Source: Talinum fruticosum (taxonomy: Eukaryota > Streptophyta > Magnoliopsida > Caryophyllales > Talinaceae). Taken from it: DNA of 64,000 nucleotides. The stretch is from the NCBI GenBank assembly GCA_021018815.1, contig JAITYX010000012.1, positions 3,273,001 to 3,337,000 of the forward strand. Reading direction: 5' to 3'. Each line of letters starts with the position of its first letter. Position 1 is the stretch's first letter. The notes beneath the pieces are model-generated. The model ran no database searches, had not been told where the DNA came from, and was given only the letters and a program-made list of their open reading frames with translations. Made by a program: the position numbers and the translations under genes. Positions 12,935 to 24,300 of the stretch are shown here, in pieces.

Positions 12935-14645
12935 ATGTCCGGAGTAGATCATAGCAGGGGTGCCTTGTGTGTTAGACGTGGGGGACATGGGAGACGTAGG
13001 GGCCGTCATCCTAGAGATCCCGAGCATTCACCGATGGACATTGTTGGTCAATTAATGGCTGCTCAACATGACAATGACGCCTTCACACCATTGATGTTTG
13101 ATCAACCCAATTTGTGTGGGACATTTCAACCCAACATCTCCGCATATGGCAACATTCCAAATGTTTATAATCGATACGGGGAATGTCTTCGGGAATGAAC
13201 ATTGATTCCCATGAAAGTCAACTTCATACTCCTTAGGCCAACTCAGTCCACATGAGAGATGCTGCCGCAGAAAGTGATGTTGGTAGCAACAAGGTTTATC
13301 CGGAGCCGGACGGTGATACGTAAGTTTAAAATATTTTATTATATACAATTCATTAAATTCAAATAATGTAACATGTATTTTTTTTTTTTGTAATTTTGCT
13401 CCTTATGACTAGAGTATAATAGCCAAAATTGGGGATATCTTCTAAAGTTAATATCCTCAACCATGGCCGACTTAGGGAGCAATCCCAATGTCACAGTGGG
13501 ACTTATGGTTCAAGGAATTTAAGGTATTTTAATAAATTACTTTTGTAATATATTACATTTGATTCAGTTAATATTATGTAATTACAAATATTTTTGTTCT
13601 ATCATGTAGAAATTTTATCGGTGGGACTCTCAATGAATCAGCAATTAGGTGTATCTTTGAGATCCGAGCTAAAACTCGACTCAAAGGCATGCTTAGTTAT
13701 CATAGGAGAATGAACAAAAGACCGGCTTGGCTTCATGCAAACAATTGGGAAGCCTTGTGTAAGCACTCGGCGTAGTCCGCTGAATTCAAGAAGGTCAGTG
13801 AGCAAAATAAGAAAAATCGGATGAGCGACCCTAAAGGTCTTTGACTATCCAAACACAAATGTGGGTCACTACCCATAACTTAAAGGAGAAGACACTTGGT
13901 AAATATTTAAACTCCTATATATGCACAATTAATATTGCTATATATATGTATGTATTTATATATATATAATTATGTTTTATATATTATGAATTTCTTTCAC
14001 TTTTTCCGGAAAGGCATTTTGCAAAGAGAGCCTACTCGTAAAGGAGGTGTTTATGGATGGACACTTTGACCCGATAAAACAAGCGTTCATTGATAAGAAA
14101 TCTCAAAAAGGATGGTACGTGACACTTCGAAATATTAATTATATACTACATTATCATCGTAGCATTTTAATATATATCTAATTTTTAATATCGATTATAG
14201 GAGGAGCACAATAAGATGTGGGAGGAGTACCGGGGTTCTCAAGCTTCAGCAGTGAGGGCTCCTAGCAACAACCTCTTAGTCCGGATGAGTTGTGGGTCAA
14301 ACATAATCTCGACAAAAAAGACAAGTGTATGGTCTTGGGCTCGAAGGGGTGAAGTTGAAGGTGTCTACCCAACTCTCACAACCACCCCGGCATTCTTCCG
14401 TTGAGCACTAAGACCTTCATGAATAAGCTCAACTCTTCAATGACAAGTGTAAACCGGTAGTTGATTGACAAATTTGATGCGTTCACAAATAAAATAGACA
14501 GCAAGATGAGCAAAATGTGGAAGTACATCAAGGGGAAAAGAGCAAGTTCATCCAAACAACTTGACCCGACCCTCGAAGACGATGAGGACCCCGATGATGA
14601 TAATAGTGCCCCGATCCGTCCGATCCTAAGTAATGTCGTATTGTG
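12935..14645 (+). pseudogene. TnpA / Transposase_24-like second CACTA gene, decayed
   Basis: In En/Spm the second product binds subterminal repeats and helps transposition. The ORF starts at 12935 with an Arg/Gly-rich N-terminus and runs to a stop at 13198. Consensus donors and acceptors suggest introns near 13320-13440, 13523-13609, 13898-14010 and 14113-14201. The diagnostic segment is at about 13725-13850: WLHANNWEALC, then EFKKVSEQNKKNRMSDPKG. A KEVFMDGHFDPIKQAF exon follows near 14040, then EEYRGSQASAV near 14220. The last exon is coiled-coil-like with an acidic tail (DDEDPDDDNSAP) and stops at 14645. The order matches plant Transposase_24 (PF03004) proteins. In-frame stops and frameshifts at 13198, near 13772, 13843 and 14400 make it a pseudogene. 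It lies about 220 bp downstream of the transposase, as expected for En/Spm. Confidence 0.8.
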
Positions 14646-15107
14646 ACTTTCTTTCACCATATTTTGTTATTTCTTTATTTAAATTTATGAACTTTATTTA
14701 AATATTTCAGTTGTAAACTTTTAACAAACATTTGTGTGAAACTTGTTTAATTAGTATTAATTATATTATTTAGAGCTCTTAGTTAGAGGTGCACTTAGCC
14801 TTGTTATTAGCTAGTGGAGTTATTGTTGTCACCTTGCAAGTAGTACCGATACTCCATTTTACGATACCAACTTCCCATTTTTTAAGAGTTTCATACTCTT
14901 TCGTATTTCATTCCGCTCTTAATCTTAATAGTACCCCATCAAGTCATTACATTAAATTCTTCCTTTAAATGTCATCTTTTAAATTTGCTCCTTATTTGAG
15001 CCTTATCTTTCTAAGGTTTTTTACAAGTTAGACATAGAGAACATACGTAATAATTCGTTTCATGAGATATGTATATTAAATAAAAAAAATTTAAAAAAAA
15101 CAATGTA
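14646..15107. other. CACTA 3' untranslated sequence
   Basis: AT-rich, with no coding signal and no recognisable feature before the right subterminal array. Confidence 0.5.
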
Positions 15108-15440
15108 CGATGGGTATCCGTCGGGTTACCCGTCCAAACATCATCTTCACACAATGCTAACCAGGGAAACAACTCTGCCCGTTGGACATCCGTCGGACAG
15201 CCCATCGGACGTCCGACGGGATCGTAAGATTGTGTGAACACCCATCGGATGTATCCGACGGGATATCGACGTGCTCGACACTCTCCCGTCGGACGTATCC
15301 GACGGGTGTGTTAGACCGTCTAAGATCCCGCTCGATACATCTCGACAGTCTATCGGACTGTCCGGATACCCGTCGGATACGTCCGACGAGTTCAATCCGG
15401 TCTCGATTTCCTGTCGAAATTTCACGAAACCCGTCGAAAT
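15108..15440. repeat. CACTA right subterminal repeats with palindromes
   Basis: More than ten copies of CCGTCGGA/TCCGACGG-type motifs in both orientations. At 15285-15306 an inverted pair (CCCGTCGGA, a 4-bp spacer, TCCGACGGG) forms a near-perfect hairpin. A second pair is at 15242-15262 and a third near 15369-15390. These are the expected TnpA-type binding sites. Confidence 0.9.
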
Positions 15441-15487
15441 TTTGGTCGAGAATCCCGTTGGTATTCAACTCGCTTTTTGTAGTGTTC

Positions 15488-15953
15488 CTTTTGAACTATA
15501 AAGGCCCGATTTCCGCTATAGCGGATACCTAGGAAGCCTATTAGGTTCGGCCCCAATCCTAAATCTTGTTCCCATTTTCCATTTTCAAATTCAAAGCCAC
15601 TTTCCCATACGCAGAGGAGTCGAAATTAATTGGGAAAAGATGTCGAATCATCAAGAAGCATGCCATTTTTCAGCTAGCACCAAGTTGTCGGGATCACGGT
15701 TTATTGCTAGCAACAAGTACATTTCAGTTCAAACGGCATAATTTTCTTTAGGCTTTACCTTGGGGAGTGGGGGTTGAAGTGAAATTTTTGTCTTTTTCTT
15801 TTGGAACTTTTTGCATCATCTTAATAAAAGAATGCATTTGTTTTTAAAATAGTGTCTTGTGTTCATCTCCTTTGCATGAGTCAAACTCCCGAAAATACAA
15901 AAATTAACAACAAAGCATGGTGCATTATCCATCAAGTTAGTATTTGTTCTTAA
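15488..15953 (+). other. 3' untranslated part of the gag-only Ogre/Tat-like element
   Basis: It aligns with 19880-20265 of the second LTR element (shared GCATCATCTTAATAAAAGAATG and TTTGCATGAGTCAAACTC), placing it just upstream of the 3' LTR. Confidence 0.7.
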
Positions 15954-16286
15954 AGTAGACACCTAAAAACTATCATCTCATTCCTCTTTTATTTATTTGT
16001 TAGCCCGATGATGAAATCCCAATCCTATTTGTGGATTCGGATCATCGTCGAGTCTAACTAGCATGATAGAAGCCATTAAACCACAAAGAACCCCTTAGCA
16101 AGCACAAAAATCAGCTTTCTTTTCTTTAAGCCGGCCCACAATCCCATTTTCTTTCGACTGAACCAAGCCCGAGTCGGCCTCCCAACCAAGAAACCCAAAT
16201 CCGCACCAAAAATAAAACCCGCTAAAAATGGAAATTTACCAAAAATAGAAAGTTTCCAAAACCGAAAGATGTTTTACCGACATTGG
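15954..16286 (+). repeat. 3' LTR, first part, of the gag-only element
   Basis: It matches 804-1160 of the 5' LTR and then breaks off at CGACATTGG, where the second element starts. The rest of this LTR resumes at 26601. Confidence 0.8.
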
Positions 16287-18284
16287 TGTAGACACCAAAA
16301 AAGTGTCATCCTTTTTTCTATTTTTTATTTGTTGGCCCAATGATGAAATCCCGAGTCCTGTTTGAGGATTTGGATCTCTGATCGTGTTCGATTGGTGCAA
16401 CGGAAGCTAGTAAACCACAAAAATCCCCAACGACCACATAAATAACCTTCTACCTTGGGTTGATCCAAAAGAGTCCAAGGCTCAGTATACCGAGGAATTT
16501 CGAGCTCGGAATCATGCGTTTCGGTTCAGTCCAACCGGACAAGGAGTTGAAGACTTCAAGACAATGTTAGACGCTGCATTTCATGAGCACAAGCATCAAA
16601 GTGCTGCGTTTTGGCTCCAAGACAGTCCACTTAAGACTAGGAGTGCACATCCCGCATAAAAATGAAAATTTCCAAAGATAGAAACATGCCAAAACTGGAA
16701 ACTTGCCAAATATGGAAACTTTCCATTTTTGAAAGTTGCAATGGCTGGCGCTCGCCACCCCAAAATAGTAAGTGGAATTGCTGCGTTTTGCCACTGGAGA
16801 CTCCTTTGGAAGCATGCTAGGGCACAAAACCCTAGAAAGCCTCTTCGGCCGGCGCCGTGAAACGGCTCCTATCCGGTCTTATCCCTTTGTTATCCAGTTT
16901 AATCTTTATAATATCCCGCCTGATTTTTGTCGTTGCTTTTGGACGGCTGGTCGAGAGCTAACCCTAGGTCATTCCTTGACTTAAGCGCTCCCTAAAAATA
17001 GAGAGCCTTGGTTGTCATTCCTATACGGCTTCTCGCCTTAACCTCACGCTACTCGAAATCCGCCTAAAAGCTACTCGAATACTCTCTTTGGTATTCCGAT
17101 CTCTTGGTCTCTTTTCGGTCTATTCCCATTCTACTCTCCAATCTCACAACATCTAAACCCATAAACTCTATGAGTCACACATCTGCCTATCTATCTCCAT
17201 AAAATACTCACCAAAAGCTCCTTCAATTCGTCACCATCGCTCAAGAGATCCAGATCATCGGTGGGACAACCTAAGGGCACAAATCCAGTTTTCACAACGG
17301 TTTATTTTATATTATGCTTTCTTTAGTGTTTTGCGTATTGTGGACAAATGATGTATCGCTTTTAATTCCTCCCCGCCCGATGTAATCTTTTAATTTTCCG
17401 TTTTCTTTTCTTTTTGCTTTGCCCTTTCTTTTCGTTGTTCTTTGCTTTTCTTTTCGTTATTTCTTTCTTTACGGCTTTCTTTATTTTTGCCTTTTGTCGC
17501 TTTCCTTAATTATGTCTAGGTTGCTTTAATCCTTTTTCGCATGTTGTTGTATACTTGTGTTTTTCGCATTATTCTAATCCACTACTCAAACTAGTAATGG
17601 CTGTCTTCGGACGAGCGGAATGGAAGGGTTTATCCCAACGTTTCGTACCCTTGCCCTGGAATCCAATTCTCGGTTCAAAGACCGATGGAGTCACTTAGCC
17701 TTTTCGGTCTTAGTTTTCCCATACTTAGATCGAAAGAGCGGATCTTTATTTTTGTTTTAGTTAGTTTTTCTTTCCTAAAAACTTACTCACGACTCCCTTT
17801 TATTTATTTCTTCAAATATGCTTCTCGCCTATTTTTTGATCGAACAGTGAAAAAAGATCCGGATCTGCCAAGCTAGGGCGGAGGGTGAGGCTGATCTAAT
17901 CAATCATGGCCTTTGGCCGCGCCAACTACCACTAGGTGCAGCCTGTCATCTACGCCGTGTGGTCGGTAAGCGGGCTCGAGGCCAATCCGGTTGGCCTTAG
18001 AGCCTCACGGCAGAAACGAAACCTTCATTTTTATTTTTTGGTTAAGAGACAATATCCCGGGACTTCTAAAAAAATTACTAAATAAAACAACTAATAAAAC
18101 CGCTATTCAAGTTTTCCTAATTCGTTTTAAATCGGATTTAATAAAATTCGAAATCTTAATAAAAGGTTCATCCCCAAATTCCAAAATCGACTTTGTCAAA
18201 CCATCTTCAAAATCAATCTTTAAAAAAGAGACCCGACACAAGTGGGGAACTTAGGTGGGCCCCGATCGACCGTGGTTCTTGCGA
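16287..18284 (+). repeat. 5' LTR of the coding-free element
   Basis: It aligns with 21334-22267 plus 25478-26595. A TATA-like CTAAAAATAGAG lies near 16991, at the place where the other LTR has AATAAATAGAG. It ends just before the primer binding site. Confidence 0.8.
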
Positions 18285-18285
18285 G

Positions 18286-18303
18286 TGGTGACTCCATTGG
18301 GGA
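18286..18303 (+). other. Primer binding site of the coding-free element
   Basis: TGGTGACTCCATTGGGGA immediately follows the 5' LTR and is closely related to the site at 2646-2663. Confidence 0.7.
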
Positions 18304-18939
18304 TAAATTTTTTATTTAGAGGGCAAAACTTGAAAATTTGAGTAGTATATTTTTAATAATGTCCTTGCATTAGACATCTTGCATTTAGCAACCTTTGACT
18401 AGTTTAAATACTGTTTTCGACCACTAGAAAAACTTTATTGTACCCCTGTTTATCCTTTCTAAAGAGAGGCTCCCACTGGTTCCTTTAGGCGGGCCCAACT
18501 AGGCCTCATTGCCCGAGGAAACAGTACCTCCTCCCTCGTAGCATGCACTCTTGGGCTAAACCCTTTGGTTAAGCGAGAGGCACCGAGAATTCTGGCTTAT
18601 ATCCTTATCCGTGCAACCAATGGAGGGCCAAATTCATGGACTACGTGTCACAATGTATCCAAACTCTTGAACACTTTGACCATAGAACTTTTGACTATTC
18701 GGTCACCTTGCCTTCATTTGCATGCTTGAATGAGTGTATGTGTTTTAGATTTAATCTTCTACTTGTGGGCCTTTAGGGATAGGACATGAGCGTTGAATAA
18801 TCCTTGCATGGGTGAAAAAATAAAATAAAAATAAAACTTTTAAGACGGTCCAATTATGTTCATTTTAGCTAAAAAGTCCAAAATTACATTCCCCTTTTAG
18901 GTCGGTCCATTCATTCCATATTTGCAATTTTTTTTTCAT

Positions 18940-19500
18940 TTAGCTAGAGTCAAAATTATCTCAAAGTAGGTAAGTCAAATCTTGCATTTCATTTGCATTA
19001 GCCCAAATAAATTTAATCTCAATTAAGGTGAGTCCATATTTGAATTTCTTTTTTGCATTTAGCCAAAGTCAAAATCATCTCAAAGTAGGTAAGTCCAATC
19101 TTACATTTGATTTGCATTAGCCCAAATAAACTTCATTTCAATTAAGGTGAGTATATATTTGCATTTCTTTTTACATTACCAAAACAAAAATTCATCTCAA
19201 AGTAGGTGAGTTCAATCTTTTATTTCATTTGCATTAGCTCAAATTAAACTTCATCTCAATTAAGGTGAGCCCATCCATTTTATTTTATTTTTTTCATTAG
19301 CCAAATTAAAATCCATCTCAAAGTAGGTAAGTCCGTTCATTTCATTTTTGCATTAGCCAAAATTAAATTCATCTCTAATTAGGAGAGTTTTTCATTTGCA
19401 TTAGCCAAATAAAAATTCATCTCGGATTAGGTGAGTGTGCTTTGCATTTTCATTTCTCATTTAGCCAATACAAATTCATCTTCCATTAGGAGTAATCATC
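18940..19500 (+). repeat. Leader repeats with AGGTAAGT/AGGTGAGT cores
   Basis: About nine diverged units alternate between ATCTCAAAGTAGGTAAGTC and CATCTCAATTAAGGTGAGTC types, spaced by CATTTGCATTAGCC-like sequence. Seven exact AGGTRAGT octamers occur between 18968 and 19436. The array is homologous to 3280-3720. Confidence 0.8.
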
Positions 19501-19859
19501 TATGCATTTCGGTTCCGCACTAACCAAATCATAGAATCATCCTAGATTAAGGCATAACATCAATGCGGACATTCCTTTCCATTTGTTTTGCATCCATTTA
19601 TGTGCATCCAAATAAAAGAGCATATCATTTTCTTATCCCCTAGGATCGGTCTTCCTCGAGTCTAGCACTTAAGCCCCATCTTCCCTAGAAGTTCTTCCAT
19701 GAGTCAATCCCGAGTCTACTCTTTTGGAATACAGGATAGGAAATCCTACACAAGTCGGGAATCCTAACACGAAACGTCTAGGAAGTAAGAAATCTACTTC
19801 ATCACCGAGACGTCCCACATTAGCACGTACCACACCAGTACGTCCCCATCTTTACTTGT

Positions 19860-21333
19860 GACACCGAGTGCACCGCCCAAGGCCTAAACCAAATCCAAAT
19901 CCTAAACCTTTCCAATTCCAATTTCCATTTCCCAAAATCAAAGCCACTTTGCCTACCCAAAGGAGTAGAAATTAATGGGAAAAGGCATCGAATCATCAAG
20001 AAACATGCTAGTCCGATTCAACACCAAACCACTAGGAGCACAGATCTACCAGCAGCGACGACATCGCAATTAGAGCATCTTACCATTCTTTAGGCTCTAC
20101 TATAGGGAGTGGGACCTAAAAGTGCATCTTTGTCTTTGTCTTTTTGAATTTTTTTGCATCATCTTAATAAAAGAATGCATTTGTTCTTAGAATAAAGTCT
20201 TGCATTCATCTCCTTTGTATGAGCCAAACTCTTAAAGATACAAAACTTAATAAGAAAGCATGCTACGAGGAATTATTGAATCAAGCGAGCATCAAGCATC
20301 GGGAAGCATCGAGAATCAAGCGAGCATCAAGCACAAAGTAGTATTAAGCATCAAGTCGGCCTCAAAGGTCACCGGCATTGCCACCTTCAAAGGAGTTCAA
20401 CCAAGAATATCAAAGCTAGTCTCCGACATTCAAGAAGCGCTAGACACAAGCACCCAAGAAGATAGTGGGGGCTCAAGATCAAAAGTGTCATACAACAACA
20501 ACAACTCCAACTATATTCGGGAGGAGACAAATTGTCTACCTTACAAAGGAGCTACTAGCAAACAAACTAAAAGCTTAAATATAAAATGAGGCACATAACC
20601 TCATGGAACATTAGATTTCGAGTAGGCATTCCCTAGACTCAGGTCATCCAACGACCACGTCTAAGCAAAAATTTCTACATAAAGATAAGCATCTGTCCCT
20701 ATTACGACGAAAGTGGATAGAAGTCGAGCTTCGAGGCTCAACAGCGGTCAAGGTTCAAACAACCCCAGTTAAGTCTCATGCCCAGCAGTGGTTAAGGTTC
20801 GGACATCCCTCCGACAAGCTTTAGGCCCAACAGCGGTCAAGGTTCGAACACACCTCGGTCGAGTCTCGGGCCCACCAGCGGTCAAGGTTCGGACACTACA
20901 TGGCCAAGTCAAGGAACCACACTTGAAACAAAATCTAGTTACAAATTATTTTCAGCCAAGCTTCGGACCAAGAAAGGTCAAGTTTAAGCACACCAAGTAC
21001 AACTTCGGATCCAAGAGGCGGTCAAGTTTAGGGACCCCAGCTGGACTTCGGACTTTACTACTCGAGTCAAGTTCAAGCTGCCTGCCAAGCTTTAGACTAA
21101 GCACATGGTCAAGTTTAAACACACCAATCCGAACTTTAGGTCTCTAAGCGACCAAGTTCGACGATCAACAACCCGGACTTTAGACTCGCCGATCAAGTCC
21201 ACACCCATGAAAAGCTACCTAACTTTAGACGCATAAATTCAATCATATTCCAAATAATGCCACTACCAGGTAAGTACCCTTTAGTGTCTACTTTGACCTT
21301 CGTCTTTCAAACTCGGTCAAAGTTGGGGCTAAC
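19860..21333 (+). other. Non-coding interior with repeats and polypurine tract
   Basis: 19880-20265 matches the other element's 3' untranslated region. 20735-21240 is a degenerate repeat of about 55-60 bp around CAGCGGTCAAGGTTCGGACA. A polypurine-like AAAGTTGGGGCTAAC (21319-21333) abuts the 3' LTR. A 109-codon open frame at 20260-20589 begins in untranslated sequence and matches no family I know. Confidence 0.6.
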
Positions 21334-24300
21334 TATAGACACCAAAAAGTGTCATCCTTTTCTCTGTTTTTTATTTGTTGGCTCGATGATGAAATCTCGA
21401 GTCCTGTTTGAGGATTTTGATTTCGGACTATGTTCGATTGGTGTGACTGAAGCCGATAAACCACAAAGAACCCCGAGCACCACATAAATAGCCTTCGCTT
21501 TAGGTCGATCCAAAAATCCCCTTTCCTTTCGGACAATCCAAAACCATGCTAAGCCTCTAAAGACAACGGAGTCCGAGTGTCGCGTGCATCGTGGAATTCC
21601 GGGCTTAGAATACTTTCACTTTAGCCCAACCAAACAAGGAGTCGAAGACTTCAAGACAACATTAGATGCTTGCATTTCATGATCACAAGCATCAAAGTGT
21701 TGCATTTTGGCTCCAAGAAATTCCACCCGAGACTAGGAGCACGCATCCTACATAAAAAAAACTACCAAAAAATGAAAGCCTGCCAAAAATGAAAACTTTT
21801 CATTCTAGGAAAGCTGCAATGGTCGTCACCGCCACCCTAAAATTGTAAGTGAAATTGTTGCGTTTTGCCTCGGAGACACCCTTGGAAGCACGCTAGGGCA
21901 CGAAACCCTAGAAGGCCTCTTGTGGTCGACGCCGTGACCTGGCTCCTATCCAGTCTTAGCCTTTTGTTATCCGGTTCAATCTTCATAATATCCTGCCGGT
22001 TTTGCTATTGCTTTTGGATGGTTGGCCGAGAGCTAACCCCGAGTCATTCCTCGACCTAATCTCTCCCAATAAATAGAGAGCCTTGGCTGTCATTCCCATA
22101 CGGCGTCGTGCCTTAACCTCACACTGCTGAAATCCGCCTAAGAGCTACTGAATACTCCCTTTAGTATTATGATCTCTTGGTCCCTCTTCGACCTATTCCC
22201 ATTCTACTCTCTAGTCGACCACATGTGAACCCATAAACTCCATCAGTCACACATCTACCTACCTATCTCGTAACACCCCAAAACACCCCCTAGGAGTATT
22301 ACATCGCCGAGTTCCTTAAAGAAACTCCCATGGCTATATCAGGTGTCGGTTTGGCTATCTAAATTCAACTTAGAGGTAATAAAGGTGGTTTTCCAAAGGA
22401 ATATGAGATTTCCTAAAATTTCGACGAGTTCTGTTTGTAATATGGACTATCCCATAGGCTTAAAGCCTTAAAACCTTGCATAAAACCACAATATAACTCG
22501 ACAAGCCACACACTCGAGTATATAACTCGACGGCCACACGCGGAGTTCAACAAATCATGCAAGAAAGCTTAAAACAATCTAAATGGTTTATGGTACATCG
22601 GGTATAACTATATGAACTAAATTACATGTACAATATTTAGAAACATAAGAATGCTCGTCAACCATTTGAGTTACTTCAACAGATCAACAATCGGTAATGA
22701 GCAAGAGTCCGGAATATGCTAAGTGTAGATCATGCTTCGAAAGTATACCTACAACACTCGGGAGGGAAAAGAGGGAAATTTATGGGGGCGAGTAATAAAC
22801 CACGAGGCTCACTAGAGTCTTATACCCTTAAAATGGAAATCCTTTACACATTCTACTCATAATAATGCAATCGGTGAAACATAATAACATAATACAAATC
22901 TAGATACTTTCAATGAAATCTCTTGCAACGTAAAGATCAATCATTTTAAAGCACGATTTCACATTCATGAACAATTCTTTTGGAACTGAATCAACTTTCT
23001 AGGCTTTCATTGATTCGAACTAGCATTTCTTAATTTCTAGGGTGCGACCACGAACAAAAGGCTCCGGGACCTATCTTCCGGGAAGTCTCGGATCGGGCAT
23101 CCCGCCACCGCAGGACCCTTGTTGGAACCCTTCCCTCGAAGTTTCTAGGTGGGCGTCCCCTAGTTTAAACCCTTCGGTATGCTAAACGATCCATAGCCAA
23201 TCGATTCAAAATAGTTTGCACATAATCATTCATCACATCTATTTCGACATGACTTTCTCAAGTTGGTTTAATATCAAGGAAGGCATGACACCACGTGTCA
23301 CCCTTATAAATTCACTTTCTCAAATCGAGTTCACTTTCTCAAATAAGTTTTGCTTCTTTAAAACATTTACATGTTTTAAAGAAAGTTCTCAAGAAATCAC
23401 ATTCAAGGATCATTTCGCATCAAATATAAAACTCCTTTCAACACTACTTTTGAATATCATGTAATGCAATCACTTAACACGAATAGTCACCGTTCAATGC
23501 GGATAGTCATCTTCAGCTCTTTTCGACTATGCCTTTCTCAATCAACCAATTTAGTAAGATTAATTCCTTTTTCGAGCCACAATAACCACAAATGGATACC
23601 ACCTAATTCAAACGTCTCAACTTTTCATAATTCATTGTCTTTACCTCAATTTTATGTCTCCACTTTATAAATCGACTTCTTTTGTCCATACTCAGCCATG
23701 TAACCTTTAAACTTACTTTACTAAGTTTCCTTTAGCTCCATTCATCTTTTAGTTCAATTCATTCTCAAGGATCTCGGATATGCCTTCGACTTAGTTTAAC
23801 CTCACCGTTCCTAGCTTGCCATTTCCCTACCTCAAATTCCCATTTAACATCTTCACCTTATTGGTCCACTCTTGTTCGCCCATCCTCGGCTATATAGTTC
23901 TGAATCACTTTTCATCACTTAATTTCCGCTAGCTTCACTCACCTTCGGGTTTAGTTCAACCGTGAGGATTTAAACATATTTTGAACTCAATTAACCTAAC
24001 CTTCACCCACTTCTCACTCCCATGCCTCAACTCGTGCATCAATAAAAATGAATTCATACTCCTCTTTATACTTCGAATTATCATTCCCCAATATTAGTAA
24101 TTAGCTCTCAATACCGTAGGTTCAAGAAATCTCTAAGGCTTAATTAACTCATAATTCGTATCCATGTCCCAACTCCTTCATCCTTAATGGCTAACCGAAA
24201 CTTCAATACTACTCATTTGACCTATGCAATCTAACTTCATCGATTCCCCGTGTTTCCAATTCAACCTTAAGTAACTACTAAATTTCTTCAAAGTTCCCAA

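Larger units (their letters stand above)
4999..15484 (+). mobile_element. Complete En/Spm (CACTA) DNA transposon, 10.5 kb
   Basis: The left end reads CACTACAAAAA (4999-5009) and the right end TTTTTGTAGTG (15474-15484), an exact 11-bp terminal inverted repeat. The flanking TTC at 4996-4998 and 15485-15487 is the 3-bp target duplication expected of CACTA elements. Both subterminal regions are packed with direct and inverted copies of a CCGTCGGA-type motif. Inside are a TATA box, a long AT-rich first intron, a TnpD-like transposase and a TnpA-like gene, the standard two-product layout of En/Spm. A Sirevirus solo LTR (5384-6831) lies in the left subterminal region. Both genes are decayed, so the element could move only if another copy supplied transposase. 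Confidence 0.95.

Noticed and set aside
20260..20589. 109-codon open frame in the coding-free LTR element
   Set aside because: It begins in sequence homologous to the 3' untranslated region of the related element, contains short internal repeats (GAGCATCAAGCA) and matches no known family. It may be chance.
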